This document shows, in pieces, positions 9,183 through 18,087 of a stretch of DNA of 64,000 bases (position 1 is its first letter; each line of letters begins with the position of its first letter). The DNA is taken from positions 1 through 64,000 of the forward strand of contig NZ_BJYT01000013.1 in assembly GCF_007991655.1 (NCBI RefSeq), given 5' to 3'. The position numbers were made by a program, and so were the translations under genes. The notes beneath the pieces are model-generated. The model made no database searches, was not told the origin of the DNA, and saw only the letters and a program-made list of their open reading frames with translations. Origin of the DNA: Segetibacter aerophilus. Lineage in GTDB: Bacteria > Bacteroidota > Bacteroidia > Chitinophagales > Chitinophagaceae.

Positions 9183-11369
9183 ATGAAAAATTTTACTCAT
9201 ACCAGTTTTATTCTCTTGTGCTTAATTTTTCTGTGCTCTTATTCCCTATATGCACAAAAAATGGATTCTTCTCAGGCAAAGGAACTCGATAAAGTTGTTA
9301 TAGTTACTTATATAAGCATGAATGGAATAGGGCATTTAAAGGAAATACAGCGTCCCTTTATTTATGCAGGAAAAAGAACTGAGGTGATTGTCATAGACAG
9401 TGTAGATGGCAACAAGGCTATTAACAATACACGGCAAATATTAGGAAGAATACCCGGTTTAAATATAGTTGAGAGTGAAACAGGCGGATTTGTATCGAAC
9501 GGAATTGGAATACGGGGGCTAAATCCTGCCCAGTCGCTGGAGATGAACGTAAGACAAAACGGCTATAACATCGCTGCAGACATTTATGGCTATAACGAAA
9601 CTTATTACCTGCCTTCAATGGAAGCAGTTGAAAGAATTGAGTTGATAAAAGGAGCATCTTCTTTACAATTTGGAGCACAAATGGGTGGAATGGTAAATTA
9701 TGTGCTAAAAGAAGGAAAAAATGATAAGCAGTTTGATTATGGCACAATGCAAACTGTTGGCAGCAACGGTCTATTCAACACTTATCATTCCTTCGGCGGA
9801 ACGATTAAAAACGTCAATTATTTCGGATTTTTAAACTATAGAAATTTAGATGGTTGGCGGCCTAATTCTCTTCAAAAGCAATTAACGGGCTTTGGCAAAA
9901 TTAGCTACCGGGCAACGGAAAAATTAAAATTGTCGCTCGAATACTCTTTACTAAGAAACAAAATAAAAATGCCCGGCGGTTTAACTGATGAGCAGTTTGA
10001 ACAGGATAGCCGCGCCTCATTTCGCAGTCGCAATTGGGTAAAAAGCCCGTGGAATGTAGTAGCAGCTTCAGCAGATTATCACTTCAATGAAAACATTTTT
10101 TTTCAAATTAAGTCAACGTTGTTGTCGGGCGAGAGAAGCCTCGTCTGGTTTGCCAAAATACCTCCTGAAATTGATGCTATTGATCCTGTTACCGGCGGGT
10201 ATGGCAATAGGGAAGTTGACCGCGAAATAATGAAAAGCTCTGCAACCGAATTGCGGTTTATGCACCAGCGTAATGAAGGAAAGATTAAACATACAATAGC
10301 TGCGGGTCTACGCTTTAATATTGCAAATTTTCAGAGAAAAGAAGAAGCTCTCGGTACGAATAAAGCCGATTTCGATCTCACTCCTCAGAGCGAATTTGAA
10401 GAAAAGTTTAATTTTTCTACAGTCAACTTTGCACCCTTCTTTGAGGATTGCATTCACCTTAACGACAAATTTTCGATTACTCCCGGAGTAAGGTTTGAAA
10501 TGTTGGGATCTGAAGTAGAATCAGAATATGAAGTGGGCGGTGTAGAGATAGAAACCGAAGAAGAAAAAGGGCGACAATTTTTATTGTTTGGACTTGGATT
10601 GCAGTATAAAATTGCGGGATCGTCTAACATTTATGCCAATACATCCCAGGCTTACCGTCCAATTGATTATGCCCAATTAGTACCTCTTGCCTCTGCATCA
10701 GTTGTAGACCCAGCTATCAGAGATCCGAAAGGGTTCAACACCGACATTGGTATCAGGGGAACGGTGAAGAGTTTTTTGAATTACGATATCGGCCTGTTCT
10801 ATCTGGCATATAACGATCGGGTTGGATTGTTATTAAAAACGGACGAAAGCGGTGTGCCTTACACTTTTCGCACTAACATTGCAAAAAGCATACATAAGGG
10901 AATTGAAAGTTATATCGAGGTCAATATAACCAGAGGCTTGAAGATAAATAAATTGCTTGGTGACATTAGTGTTTACAATTCGTTTGCTTATACTGATGCA
11001 CATTACACGAAAGGAGAGTTCAAAGGAAACAAAGTAGAGTATGCACCGGAAGTTATTAACCGTATTGGGTTAAGCTACTCGAAAAAATGGTTATCGGCAT
11101 CAATTCAGCTTTCCAATCAATCCAGTGCATTTGCAGATGCAGCCAACACCATTAGAAGTAGTAATCCAATTGTTGGAAAAATTCCCGGGTATACGGTCGT
11201 TGATTTGTCATCTACTTTCACGTGGAGAAAATTAAAGTTGAAAGCAGGCGTAAATAACATTGCAGATAAAAGATATTTTACACAAAGAACAGATGAGTAC
11301 CCGGGTCCAGGAATTATTTCATCTATCGGTAGAAGCTTTTATACCGGCATAGGACTTAATCTGAATTAG
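9183..11369 (+). CDS. TonB-dependent outer-membrane receptor (FecA-like)
   Basis: The open frame begins at TTG 9120, but the ATG at 9183 gives an immediate signal peptide (MKNFTHTSF...LYA), so I start there (728 residues). A plug domain follows directly, with DSVDGNKAINNTRQILGRIP, GIGIRGLNPAQS and VERIELIKGASSLQFGAQMGG, then a 22-strand-type barrel. There is no N-terminal carboxypeptidase-like domain or FecR-signalling STN domain and no SusD partner, so it is not a SusC-type glycan importer. It resembles ferric-citrate/siderophore receptors of the FecA group. The ligand cannot be read from sequence. The gene stands alone, with a stem-loop just after its stop. Confidence 0.88.
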   Translation: MKNFTHTSFILLCLIFLCSYSLYAQKMDSSQAKELDKVVIVTYISMNGIGHLKEIQRPFIYAGKRTEVIVIDSVDGNKAINNTRQILGRIPGLNIVESETGGFVSNGIGIRGLNPAQSLEMNVRQNGYNIAADIYGYNETYYLPSMEAVERIELIKGASSLQFGAQMGGMVNYVLKEGKNDKQFDYGTMQTVGSNGLFNTYHSFGGTIKNVNYFGFLNYRNLDGWRPNSLQKQLTGFGKISYRATEKLKLSLEYSLLRNKIKMPGGLTDEQFEQDSRASFRSRNWVKSPWNVVAASADYHFNENIFFQIKSTLLSGERSLVWFAKIPPEIDAIDPVTGGYGNREVDREIMKSSATELRFMHQRNEGKIKHTIAAGLRFNIANFQRKEEALGTNKADFDLTPQSEFEEKFNFSTVNFAPFFEDCIHLNDKFSITPGVRFEMLGSEVESEYEVGGVEIETEEEKGRQFLLFGLGLQYKIAGSSNIYANTSQAYRPIDYAQLVPLASASVVDPAIRDPKGFNTDIGIRGTVKSFLNYDIGLFYLAYNDRVGLLLKTDESGVPYTFRTNIAKSIHKGIESYIEVNITRGLKINKLLGDISVYNSFAYTDAHYTKGEFKGNKVEYAPEVINRIGLSYSKKWLSASIQLSNQSSAFADAANTIRSSNPIVGKIPGYTVVDLSSTFTWRKLKLKAGVNNIADKRYFTQRTDEYPGPGIISSIGRSFYTGIGLNLN

Positions 11370-11374
11370 CTATA

Positions 11375-11396
11375 AAGAAGCTTGTATAAGTTTCTT
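11375..11396 (+). terminator. Stem-loop just after TonB receptor gene
   Basis: AAGAAGCTT at 11375-11383 pairs with AAGTTTCTT at 11388-11396 (nine pairs, one G-U) around a GTAT loop, starting five bases after the stop codon. The following T-run is short (ACTTT), so it is a weak terminator candidate. Confidence 0.4.
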
Positions 11397-11623
11397 ACTT
11401 TCCATTGTCGTTCGAAGCCCTTGCTATTTCACTGGATAAACTAGTTTTTTCTTTGCTGATCGATTAACATACAGGCGGATTATTGACACAATCTATACAG
11501 CTACATCAGTGATAAGTAAAGGAGTATATCCACTACATGTAACTGCCAAAAACAGGACATATGCTTTATTAAATAAGCGGTGTACGTCCTAAATTAGTTT
11601 TTTGAGGCTAAGTGCCAGTAGGT

Positions 11624-12025
11624 CTACCATAGTCTAATTTTTCGCGGCAAGGTGTCCTTTGCGAGAAAAACCATTGTGGAAAAAATTAAGGGTAAGCTAA
11701 AATAATAAAGGAGGTCCTTCCAACAATCCCAAGTTGTATCTAGCAGAAAGTTGGTGGGGTCAGAAGGATAATACCTAATAGGCACTGAGTCTCCTACGGC
11801 ATAAGGAAGATTATAATTGCCTGGAGAAGTGATCAGAAAATTTGAAGAGGTATATTGAAATATTGGATAAGTCTGTCTGGGACGAACCAACGTTGTCTCT
11901 TTAACGTCAAACACCACTGCAACCGTTCTTTGCGAGTTGGATAACCAAATAGCCCGATAGATTACAAACGGGGATGTTAGCAGAAGCAGAACAAAAAAGT
12001 ATACCGTCCACTTTGAAATCGTCAT
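11624..12025 (-). CDS. DUF3592-like two-span membrane protein
   Basis: I start at the ATG at 12025 (133 residues) rather than the TTG 18 bases upstream. The first hydrophobic span covers about residues 7-25 and a second about 103-122 (YYFSLPLIFSTMVFLA). The region between carries the small beta-rich motif typical of DUF3592: a short chain ending with VGDSVPIRYYPSDPTNFLLD. No enzymatic role is known for this family. It lies 43 bases downstream of the lipoprotein gene 12069-12710 in the same direction and may be co-transcribed. Confidence 0.6.
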   Translation of the reverse strand: MTISKWTVYFFVLLLLTSPFVIYRAIWLSNSQRTVAVVFDVKETTLVRPRQTYPIFQYTSSNFLITSPGNYNLPYAVGDSVPIRYYPSDPTNFLLDTTWDCWKDLLYYFSLPLIFSTMVFLAKDTLPRKIRLW

Positions 12026-12068
12026 TTTCGAAAAATTGATCAAGCAATTTTAAGTGGTCTATGGTTGG

Positions 12069-12710
12069 TTACGACTCCACCCCTAACATAATTACTATTT
12101 TACCTTCTGGCGTTCTATAAACCTCAACGCTGCTGAGGTCAAGATCACCGAGATCATGGCAGCAAATTCCATATGGTCCATCTGTCAGGTTACGGTTTAT
12201 TATGCCCGTTCGTTTTTCCTCCGGAACTGTTTTGGTTTTGGCTGCAACTTCCTCCTCTTGATAAATCTTGTGATACCGTTCACTAATCTTCTGGATCAAC
12301 ATCTTGCTAGTAAAACCAGCGACGGTGCCCGTAAGCTGAGATGTATCAGGATGGCTTAAAGGGTAATCAATTATTAGAGACACATGCTGGTAGGGTAAAA
12401 CAACGTTGTCACCGTTCACCAAGTTCGGCAACTGCTTCTCTGGATGCTCTAAGTTGACCCAGGGAACGAAGCCTTCTGGGAACCTCTTGAGATCCTCGCC
12501 TGTGGCCTTTACTTTAAATTCGATTGAACCGACAATCTCGCCAGGAAATGTCTGGGTTATATCTTGCGCAGCCTTTTCCAGTGAGTCTATAAACCTTGCT
12601 TCTACTTCTAAGTTAGAAGCTGACCTCGAGGCTTGAGCAGAAGATTTGGACTGACAGCTGGTTGAAATAATAAGCGCCGTAGCGAGGACATAAAGGGTGT
12701 TTTTAAGCAT
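12069..12710 (-). CDS. Hypothetical lipoprotein
   Basis: The 213-residue protein has a lipoprotein signal with Cys19 (IISTSC). The mature part is mixed alpha/beta without a motif I recognise. Its middle reads as a TonB-C-like or energy-transducer-like repeat-poor domain (VEARFIDSLEKAAQ, GEIVGSIEFKVKATGED, FVPWVNLEHPEKQLPNL), but that is not strong enough to name it. A Cys-Cys pair occurs near the C-terminus (GICCHDLGDLD). It is flanked by two other short leftward exported or membrane proteins, with which it may form a transcript. Confidence 0.6.
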   Translation of the reverse strand: MLKNTLYVLATALIISTSCQSKSSAQASRSASNLEVEARFIDSLEKAAQDITQTFPGEIVGSIEFKVKATGEDLKRFPEGFVPWVNLEHPEKQLPNLVNGDNVVLPYQHVSLIIDYPLSHPDTSQLTGTVAGFTSKMLIQKISERYHKIYQEEEVAAKTKTVPEEKRTGIINRNLTDGPYGICCHDLGDLDLSSVEVYRTPEGKIVIMLGVES

Positions 12711-12791
12711 AGTTTGTTTAAATGAAATAGAAGATGGCAGGGAAGATTTTCTGGAAAAGAGGTGGTGTCACGTTGGCACCCGCTCACATAC

Positions 12792-13421
12792 TTAATAAGG
12801 ACTTTTTTGTGTTTTAGTATTGGCGGGCAATGTGAACACTGACTTTTCAAGCACCATTGGCTTAACCTCGACTGCTAAGCTTTCCATCGTAAACTGTCCG
12901 TTATCTACAACGGCTCTCAATGGTAAGCCTTTTGCCCTTGATGTGTATTCGGCCCAGTTACCGTACTTATGCTTTTCGTAAAGGCCTCTGTTAACACCGA
13001 GCTTTGAAGTGAAGTAGTAGGTCTGCGTTCCACTTTTGCAGGTAAGAACTAGCTCATCACACTTGTATCCTAATATCTCCGTGACACCCTGGTGCAGCTC
13101 CGCTTTCAAAACCTCGTCGCTATTAACCGCTCCGTCATTCCAAAGTACTGCTTCCGAAGTAGACAATTTGTTGTAGAGCTTATTATCCTCATTTATGTAA
13201 AGTTGCCACAGGCTTAACGTTCCGTTTGTGATGGACTTGTAATTCCCGTCTTTAATGAAATACTGTTGCTGCGTGCCTAACATGGTGTTCCACTGCTGGT
13301 CCGTAACATTCGCCAGCTTGCTTTTGAAAGAGTTTTGGTAAACAATTTTGCCTTCGAAGTTCTGCCCGAAGATATTCAGTGTTGTAATTAGTGCTACTAG
13401 AAGTGTGAGTGTTTTGGTCAT
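12792..13421 (-). CDS. Secreted DUF4412/GLPGLI-like protein
   Basis: The 209-residue protein has a Sec signal (residues 1-19, ending IFGQ) followed by NFEGKIVYQNSF, the usual opening of DUF4412/GLPGLI-type Bacteroidota proteins. Two Cys residues (ILGYKCDELVLTCKSG) occur where this group often has them. The fold is predicted to be a lipocalin-like or LolA-like barrel; the function is unknown. It is the first gene of the leftward group 11624-13421. Confidence 0.65.
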   Translation of the reverse strand: MTKTLTLLVALITTLNIFGQNFEGKIVYQNSFKSKLANVTDQQWNTMLGTQQQYFIKDGNYKSITNGTLSLWQLYINEDNKLYNKLSTSEAVLWNDGAVNSDEVLKAELHQGVTEILGYKCDELVLTCKSGTQTYYFTSKLGVNRGLYEKHKYGNWAEYTSRAKGLPLRAVVDNGQFTMESLAVEVKPMVLEKSVFTLPANTKTQKSPY

Positions 13422-13877
13422 TAATCGGTTCGGTTCAATTGATAGTTAATCTTGTTCACTATCATAACGGTAACACCGTTTACAAAATTGCTCCGCTCTG
13501 CTTACGGTGCCACCGTGACACTTGGTTAAAGTTCAAAAACTTATTATAACATAATTCTGCAACAAGCTCTTTAAGAATCTGCGTTTTATAGAGATTTTGA
13601 ACATTGTCCTATTGCTGCACTTTTATAATCGATAAGAGAAAAGGACTTAATTGTCAACCGATTACAGAAAGGATAAAAATCCCTAATTCTCCGCTACCAC
13701 AATAGCTTCTTCAATGGTCTTTTTTGTGCCCTGTTTTTTCTCCAAACATAAAAGCGGGTTTATGTATTTCTTGAGAGGTTACGGTTTAATTGTTTTTCCC
13801 CTACTTATTCTTATTCCGATAATTATTTGATTTTTGCACTGCCAGAAATTTAGCAGAAAAACCTTTAAAGCTACCAA
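13422..13877. other. Divergent intergenic region
   Basis: The gap between the leftward secreted protein and the rightward aldo/keto reductase holds no gene. Two short palindromes near 13466-13516 are the only structure that stands out (listed separately). Confidence 0.5.
13466..13516. promoter_or_regulatory. Pair of ACGGT/ACCGT palindromes, operator candidate
   Basis: AACGGT-AAC-ACCGTT (13466-13480) and ACGGT-GCC-ACCGT (13504-13516) are two inverted repeats with the same half-site and the same three-base spacer. Their centres are 37 bases apart, 45-95 bases upstream of the leftward gene that starts at 13421. Two copies with shared half-sites suggest a dimeric regulator site, but no regulator gene is adjacent. 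Confidence 0.3.
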
Positions 13878-14777
13878 ATGAAATATAAACAATTGGGGAA
13901 GTCTGATCTTAGGATAAGTACTATTGGGTTTGGATGCATGTCCTTAAAAGCAGACCAAAAGGAAAACGAAAGAATAATACATGAGGCTGTTGAATTGGGT
14001 ATCAACTTTTTTGATACCGCTGATTTGTATGACAAAGGCATGAAGGAAATTTCTGTGGGAAAGGCGTTGCAACAAAAACGCCAACAAGTAATCATAGCAA
14101 CAAAAGTTGGCAACCAATGGAGAAAAGATGGTAGCGGTTGGGACTGGAACCCGCGAAAAGATTACATACTTACTTGCGTCGACCAAAGCTTGCAGCGCTT
14201 ACAAACCGACTATATAGACTTATACCAGTTGCACGGCGGCACCATCAATGATCCTATAGAGGAAACGATAGATGCTTTTGAAACTCTACAGCAACAGGGC
14301 AAGATCCGCTATTATGGGATCTCTTCTATCAGGCCAAATGTGATTAGCAAATATGTAAGCCTCTCAAATATTGTGAGTGTTATGATGCAGTATAGTTTGT
14401 TGGACCGAAGGCCTGAAGAAACTTGCCTGCCGTTGCTGGAGGAGCACAATATCAGTGTGTTAGTGAGAGGCAGTGTTGCAAGTGGTCTTCTCGTCAACAA
14501 GCCGGCAAAAGGCTACCTTAACTACAATGAAGACGAAGTGCAAAAGGCTGCTATAGCCATACAACAATTGTCAACAAGTAATCGAAGTGCTGCTCAAACC
14601 GCCATACAGTTTGTATTGAGCAACCCGGCCGTTACTTCAGCGGTTGTAGGAATTCGAACTTCAGAACAGTTGAAAGAAGCTGTTGAAGCCGTGTCTGCCA
14701 CGCAACTAACTGAATCGCAAAAAGAAGCTTTAGCGAACTCAATAGAAAGAAATTATTATAGCGATCATCGCGAGTAG
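13878..14777 (+). CDS. Aldo/keto reductase
   Basis: The 299-residue cytosolic enzyme is a full-length NADPH-dependent oxidoreductase of the aldo/keto reductase superfamily. The catalytic tetrad is visible: Asp46 and Tyr51 in FFDTADLYDKG, Lys76 in ATKVG and His119 in YQLHGG. The cofactor-binding segment near the C-terminus reads AVVGIRTSEQLKEAVEA. It resembles the YccK/YdhF/YajO-like group acting on small carbonyl compounds. The substrate is not predictable. It stands alone and converges on the OmdA-type gene 14813-15334. Confidence 0.93.
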   Translation: MKYKQLGKSDLRISTIGFGCMSLKADQKENERIIHEAVELGINFFDTADLYDKGMKEISVGKALQQKRQQVIIATKVGNQWRKDGSGWDWNPRKDYILTCVDQSLQRLQTDYIDLYQLHGGTINDPIEETIDAFETLQQQGKIRYYGISSIRPNVISKYVSLSNIVSVMMQYSLLDRRPEETCLPLLEEHNISVLVRGSVASGLLVNKPAKGYLNYNEDEVQKAAIAIQQLSTSNRSAAQTAIQFVLSNPAVTSAVVGIRTSEQLKEAVEAVSATQLTESQKEALANSIERNYYSDHRE

Positions 14778-14812
14778 CTAATGTAACAGGTCGGACGGCA
14801 CTCCGCTTAACG

Positions 14813-15334
14813 CTATTTGCCCAACTTGTTCTTTTCTTCTTTTAACGACCTCATCATTTCGCCGTAGTGCTGTCCTCGTGCGCAAGCTGTAACTGTTTGC
14901 GCGATCCTCTTTGCTTTGGTTTCAACTGTCTTTGCGCTTTCAACCCAACGGCTATAATATTTTTGATGCGAGCCCGGAAGCTTGTTGAAATAGGCGAGCG
15001 CAGATGGCTCATCTGACAAGCACTGTATTAGCTCGGGTGAAAGTGTTACCGGTGTCGTATCTACTTCCATTTTTACCTGTAGCGTAGCACCTTTTCCTTT
15101 GCCGAGAATTTTTCTAACGGATCCGTTTATTGGAAGAATAAAATCACCGCCACCAATAGGAATAAGTGCAAAACTCGCAAAACTGTAATTGTCAAGGAAA
15201 CCTTTTACCCTGAACGATTTCTTGTTCCCCGGAAGCAATTCCGACGCGATTGCTTCAGGCACTTCAATATAAGTCCAACCGGTTTTTTCACCCTGTTGTC
15301 CGAACTTTTTGATAGTACAAGTAAAGTCAACCAT
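14813..15334 (-). CDS. DUF1905 / YdeI-OmdA (bacteriocin-protection-like) protein
   Basis: The 173-residue protein has a DUF1905 beta-barrel (residues 1-95, including GWTYIEVPEAIA and LPINGSVRKILGKGKG) followed by an OmdA/YdeI helical tail (residues 115-165: LAYFNKLPGSHQKYYSRWVESAKTVETKA, split here only for naming). In Bacteroidota such two-domain proteins are common; the OmdA part is named for a Salmonella protein linked to resistance to cationic peptides, but a direct biochemical role is not established. Confidence 0.8.
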   Translation of the reverse strand: MVDFTCTIKKFGQQGEKTGWTYIEVPEAIASELLPGNKKSFRVKGFLDNYSFASFALIPIGGGDFILPINGSVRKILGKGKGATLQVKMEVDTTPVTLSPELIQCLSDEPSALAYFNKLPGSHQKYYSRWVESAKTVETKAKRIAQTVTACARGQHYGEMMRSLKEEKNKLGK

Positions 15335-15656
15335 GTTATTTGAAACTTTTGAACCTACAGGTTTGAATGAAAAAAAGCAATTAAAACCAATTTAAATAAT
15401 TACACGAATTCTGCTACGAATAAGGCAAACATTTTACCACGCATTGGAAAAAGCTGCTTTAATACTTGCCGTTGAACGTACTGCGTCGCAACGATGATGA
15501 AACAAAGAACAAATGCTTGAAACAAAAGAGTCTCTTCTTAACAACTTATAAAAACTCTGCTAATTAATTGTTTAGCGCTTCCTTTTTACCTTCATTTATA
15601 ACGCAAGATGTTTTTTAGCAGGTATAATTTTTTCTATAATAAACAAAAAAATTGCC
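15335..15656. other. Intergenic region with one dispersed repeat copy
   Basis: The 322-base gap between divergent genes contains no protein-like frame. It includes one copy of the TGCGTCGCA-type repeat near 15478-15505. Confidence 0.5.
15478..15505. repeat. Dispersed TGCGTCGCA repeat, copy 1 (diverged)
   Basis: GTACTGCGTCGCAACGATGATG resembles the copy at 25874-25900 (GTAC, then TGCGACGCAAC, then AATGATG), but the central nonamer is in the opposite sense and the spacer is shorter. It is intergenic, like the other copies. Confidence 0.45.
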
Positions 15657-16412
15657 ATGGAAAAAATGAACGATTTAAAAGCTTTATTAGCACATGAAGT
15701 GCGAGATCTGATGTCGGTAGAAGACCAGATAATTGAAGCAATGCCAGGTATGATTGAAAAGGCCCAAAACAGTGACTTAAAAAAAGCACTGGAGCAACAT
15801 TTATCGGTGACCGAAAAACAAAGAACCCGGCTGGATGAAGTGCAGAAAATAGTTAGTGGCGAGTCCGACGAAGAAAATAAAGGATTTTTGTCAGGCTTGT
15901 TTGGAGCGATTACAGGCGGAGAAAAGTGTAAGGGAATGGAAGGAATTATCAGCGAAGGAGAAAAAATAATGGGTGCTGACATGGACGTTGATGTGAAAGA
16001 TGCAGCCGTGATTGCATGCGCTCAAAAAATAGAGCATTATGAAATCTGCGGTTATGGCACTGCAAGAGCTTACGCCATGCAACTGGGCTTAACAGAAGCT
16101 GAAAAGTTGCTTCGTCAAACACTGGATGAAGAATATGTAGCGGACGATCTGCTTACTAAGCTTGCTTACTCGGGCATAAACGAAGATGCAGAAAGTACAG
16201 ATGAAGCCGGTGGGTCCCCTAGAAAAAAAGCCGGAGGAGGAAGAGCCGATAATACATTAAAAAAGGCCGCAGCTAAAAAGAAGGTTGAACCCAAAAAAGC
16301 AGCTACAGGAAATATTAAAAAAGCAGCATTAAAAGCTTCAAACGGTAAAGCAGCAAGCAAGCAGGCAGCAGCTAAAGCTGCACCGGCAAAAAAGGCAGCA
16401 AGCAAAAAATAA
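15657..16412 (+). CDS. DUF892 (YciF-like) ferritin-like protein with histone-H1-like Lys/Ala tail
   Basis: Residues 5-165 of the 251-residue protein form a four-helix ferritin-like domain of the DUF892/YciF family: LLAHEVRDLMSVEDQIIEAMP at the start and KIEHYEICGYGTARAYA later, with the Glu/His residues typical of a di-metal site. Residues 185-251 switch abruptly to a Lys/Ala/Pro tail (AKKKVEPKKAA, KAAPAKKAASKK), like bacterial histone-H1 homologues and the DNA-binding tails of some Dps proteins. The domain combination suggests a stress protein that associates with DNA, perhaps binding or oxidising iron near it. Nicotinamidase follows after 37 bases, and the two may share a transcript ending at the 17392-17424 terminator. 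Confidence 0.85.
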   Translation: MEKMNDLKALLAHEVRDLMSVEDQIIEAMPGMIEKAQNSDLKKALEQHLSVTEKQRTRLDEVQKIVSGESDEENKGFLSGLFGAITGGEKCKGMEGIISEGEKIMGADMDVDVKDAAVIACAQKIEHYEICGYGTARAYAMQLGLTEAEKLLRQTLDEEYVADDLLTKLAYSGINEDAESTDEAGGSPRKKAGGGRADNTLKKAAAKKKVEPKKAATGNIKKAALKASNGKAASKQAAAKAAPAKKAASKK

Positions 16413-16449
16413 TTTCCGTGCTTTAAGAGCCAGCAATTCTTTAATACCT

Positions 16450-17058
16450 ATGAAAGCTCTACTTCTTATCGACATACAGAACGATTTTATTCCCGGTGGG
16501 ACGTTGGCTGTTCCATACGGTGATGAAGTTATTCCTGTCGTTAATGCCTTGCAGCCTCACTTCGAATTAGTGGTGGCAACACAAGATTGGCATCCCGAAA
16601 ATCATAAGAGTTTTGCAGCAAATCATCCGGGAAAAGAAGTTTTTGAAACAATCAATTTAAATGGATTAAGCCAGGTGCTTTGGCCAATACATTGCGTACA
16701 AGGAACAAGTGGAGCTGAGTTTTCAAAAGACTTAGCAATAAACAAAATTGAAGCAATTTTTAGAAAAGGAACAGATAGCGAAATCGATAGTTATAGTGGA
16801 TTTTATGACAATGGTCATCTCAAGTCTACTGCACTCGCAGCCTATCTGGAAGGCAAGAATGTTACAGAAGTTTATGTGGCTGGACTAGCCGCGGATTACT
16901 GCGTTTATTACACTGCTAAGGATGCAGTAGAAGAAGGTTTTACGACTTATATAATTGAAGATGCTGTACGGGCTATAAACGACGGCGCTTTCACAAAAGC
17001 CAAAGAAGGTATTATTAATAAAGGCGGAAGAATTATTAAAAGCAGCGCTCTTCTATAG
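16450..17058 (+). CDS. pncA: Nicotinamidase
   Basis: The 202-residue isochorismatase-fold enzyme deamidates nicotinamide to nicotinate for NAD salvage. The catalytic triad is present: Asp8 (LLIDIQNDF), Lys106 (FRKG) and Cys151 (GLAADYCV). Likely metal ligands are Asp46 and His48 (TQDWHPENH) and His81 (WPIHCVQG). The length is standard. It lies 37 bases after the ferritin-like gene and 60 bases before the small acidic gene. Confidence 0.96.
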   Translation: MKALLLIDIQNDFIPGGTLAVPYGDEVIPVVNALQPHFELVVATQDWHPENHKSFAANHPGKEVFETINLNGLSQVLWPIHCVQGTSGAEFSKDLAINKIEAIFRKGTDSEIDSYSGFYDNGHLKSTALAAYLEGKNVTEVYVAGLAADYCVYYTAKDAVEEGFTTYIIEDAVRAINDGAFTKAKEGIINKGGRIIKSSALL

Positions 17059-17118
17059 CCAATTCTATCACTGGCATAAAAATTTAATCGTACCTGGTAT
17101 ACATTAAAAACACAGCAT

Positions 17119-17322
17119 ATGCCACTAGATAATGAAACTCCCAAAGTTAGAAATAACCCTCAACCCACTCCTAAAGATGACGCGGTTATTGCTGCACATG
17201 AACAGGCAGATAAAGATATAGAGCAAGATCCCGATCTAACTCCCACAGCAAGTCCGATAGATGATTTAGATGAAGGTGAAAGTGCACGGTTCGAAGATGA
17301 GGCGGCAAAAGACGACGTATAA
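17119..17322 (+). CDS. Small acidic hypothetical protein
   Basis: The 67-residue product is rich in Asp, Glu and Pro with no hydrophobic core (for example DKDIEQDPDLTPTASPIDD), so it is probably disordered. It is followed 70 bases later by a good terminator, which supports its being the last gene of the 15657-17322 transcript. Similar short acidic proteins occur widely in Bacteroidota; no function is known. Confidence 0.6.
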   Translation: MPLDNETPKVRNNPQPTPKDDAVIAAHEQADKDIEQDPDLTPTASPIDDLDEGESARFEDEAAKDDV

Positions 17323-17391
17323 GTACAACGTTGTAAACTCCAGCAGGTTTGATTGATTCTTCCTGCCTATTTTCTAAATAACAAAATATAT

Positions 17392-17424
17392 AAACCAGTG
17401 AAGGATTTCTTCGACTGGTTTTTT
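17392..17424 (+). terminator. Rho-independent terminator after the pncA group
   Basis: AAACCAGT (17392-17399) pairs with ACTGGTTT (17414-17421); GAAG/CTTC extends the stem past a single-base bulge, and the stem runs into a T-tract. Its position fits the end of the 15657-17322 transcript; the stem could also act on the leftward gene that ends at 17492. Confidence 0.75.
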
Positions 17425-17491
17425 TATTAGAAAAAGATTTAAAGTAGCAGTGGCTACAGAACTGTAGGGTTGCTTTCAAAGTAGGAAATCT

Positions 17492-17935
17492 TTACCCCTT
17501 CGCAGTAGGATATCCCTTGTCTATCCAATCCGTTTTAATGTTGTGGGGCAGGTTTAATAGTTGGAAGTTCGTAAACTTCATTTCTTTAAGAGCATCGATA
17601 GCCGGCCTTACGTTAGGGCAATGTTCAAACGGGCAGCAGCCGCAATACACAACAACTTTAGTTTCTTTTGGCAAACCGCTTAGCTCCTTCTTAAGCTTAT
17701 CCATATTTTCTTTTTCCTTGCCCATTCCTATATCAATTGAATGAGGAATAGGTGCTCCCGGGCCAACGCTAAATATGACAGGCAAGTCTCTATTGGCTGT
17801 AATCTTTTCAGCTAAGTCGGCCGGCTGTATTAGTTGTTTGCTTGTCCAGTTTTCAGGATTTTGTGCAATTGTTTTCTGAGCGAATAAAGCAATAAACAAA
17901 ACGCAGAACAGTGTAGAAGTCTTAAGTTGTTTCAT
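17492..17935 (-). CDS. Exported rhodanese-like protein
   Basis: The 147-residue protein has a signal peptide (residues 1-24, ending TIAQ) and a rhodanese fold. The active loop is VVYCGCCPFEHCP, with Cys98 in the catalytic position followed by Cys100, Cys101 and Cys106. This unusually Cys-rich loop might bind metal or perform thiol redox chemistry rather than classical thiosulfate sulfur transfer. The end (GYPTAKG) matches the usual rhodanese C-terminus. It is monocistronic. Confidence 0.78.
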   Translation of the reverse strand: MKQLKTSTLFCVLFIALFAQKTIAQNPENWTSKQLIQPADLAEKITANRDLPVIFSVGPGAPIPHSIDIGMGKEKENMDKLKKELSGLPKETKVVVYCGCCPFEHCPNVRPAIDALKEMKFTNFQLLNLPHNIKTDWIDKGYPTAKG

Positions 17936-18087
17936 GTATAATAATTTGAAAATCTCAGGTTGATTTGCTGGTAAAGTAAAATCTAATTTTAGATATAATG
18001 CGGATGTGATAAAGATTTTAACTAATCGCGCTAGTCGTTGGATTTCTTTTATTCCCAGCCAAACATCGTACTACTGTTGATCTTTAC

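Noticed and set aside
12608-12850. 80-codon leftward frame between two exported-protein genes
   Set aside because: It overlaps both neighbours in another frame, has no family features, and looks like a chance frame.
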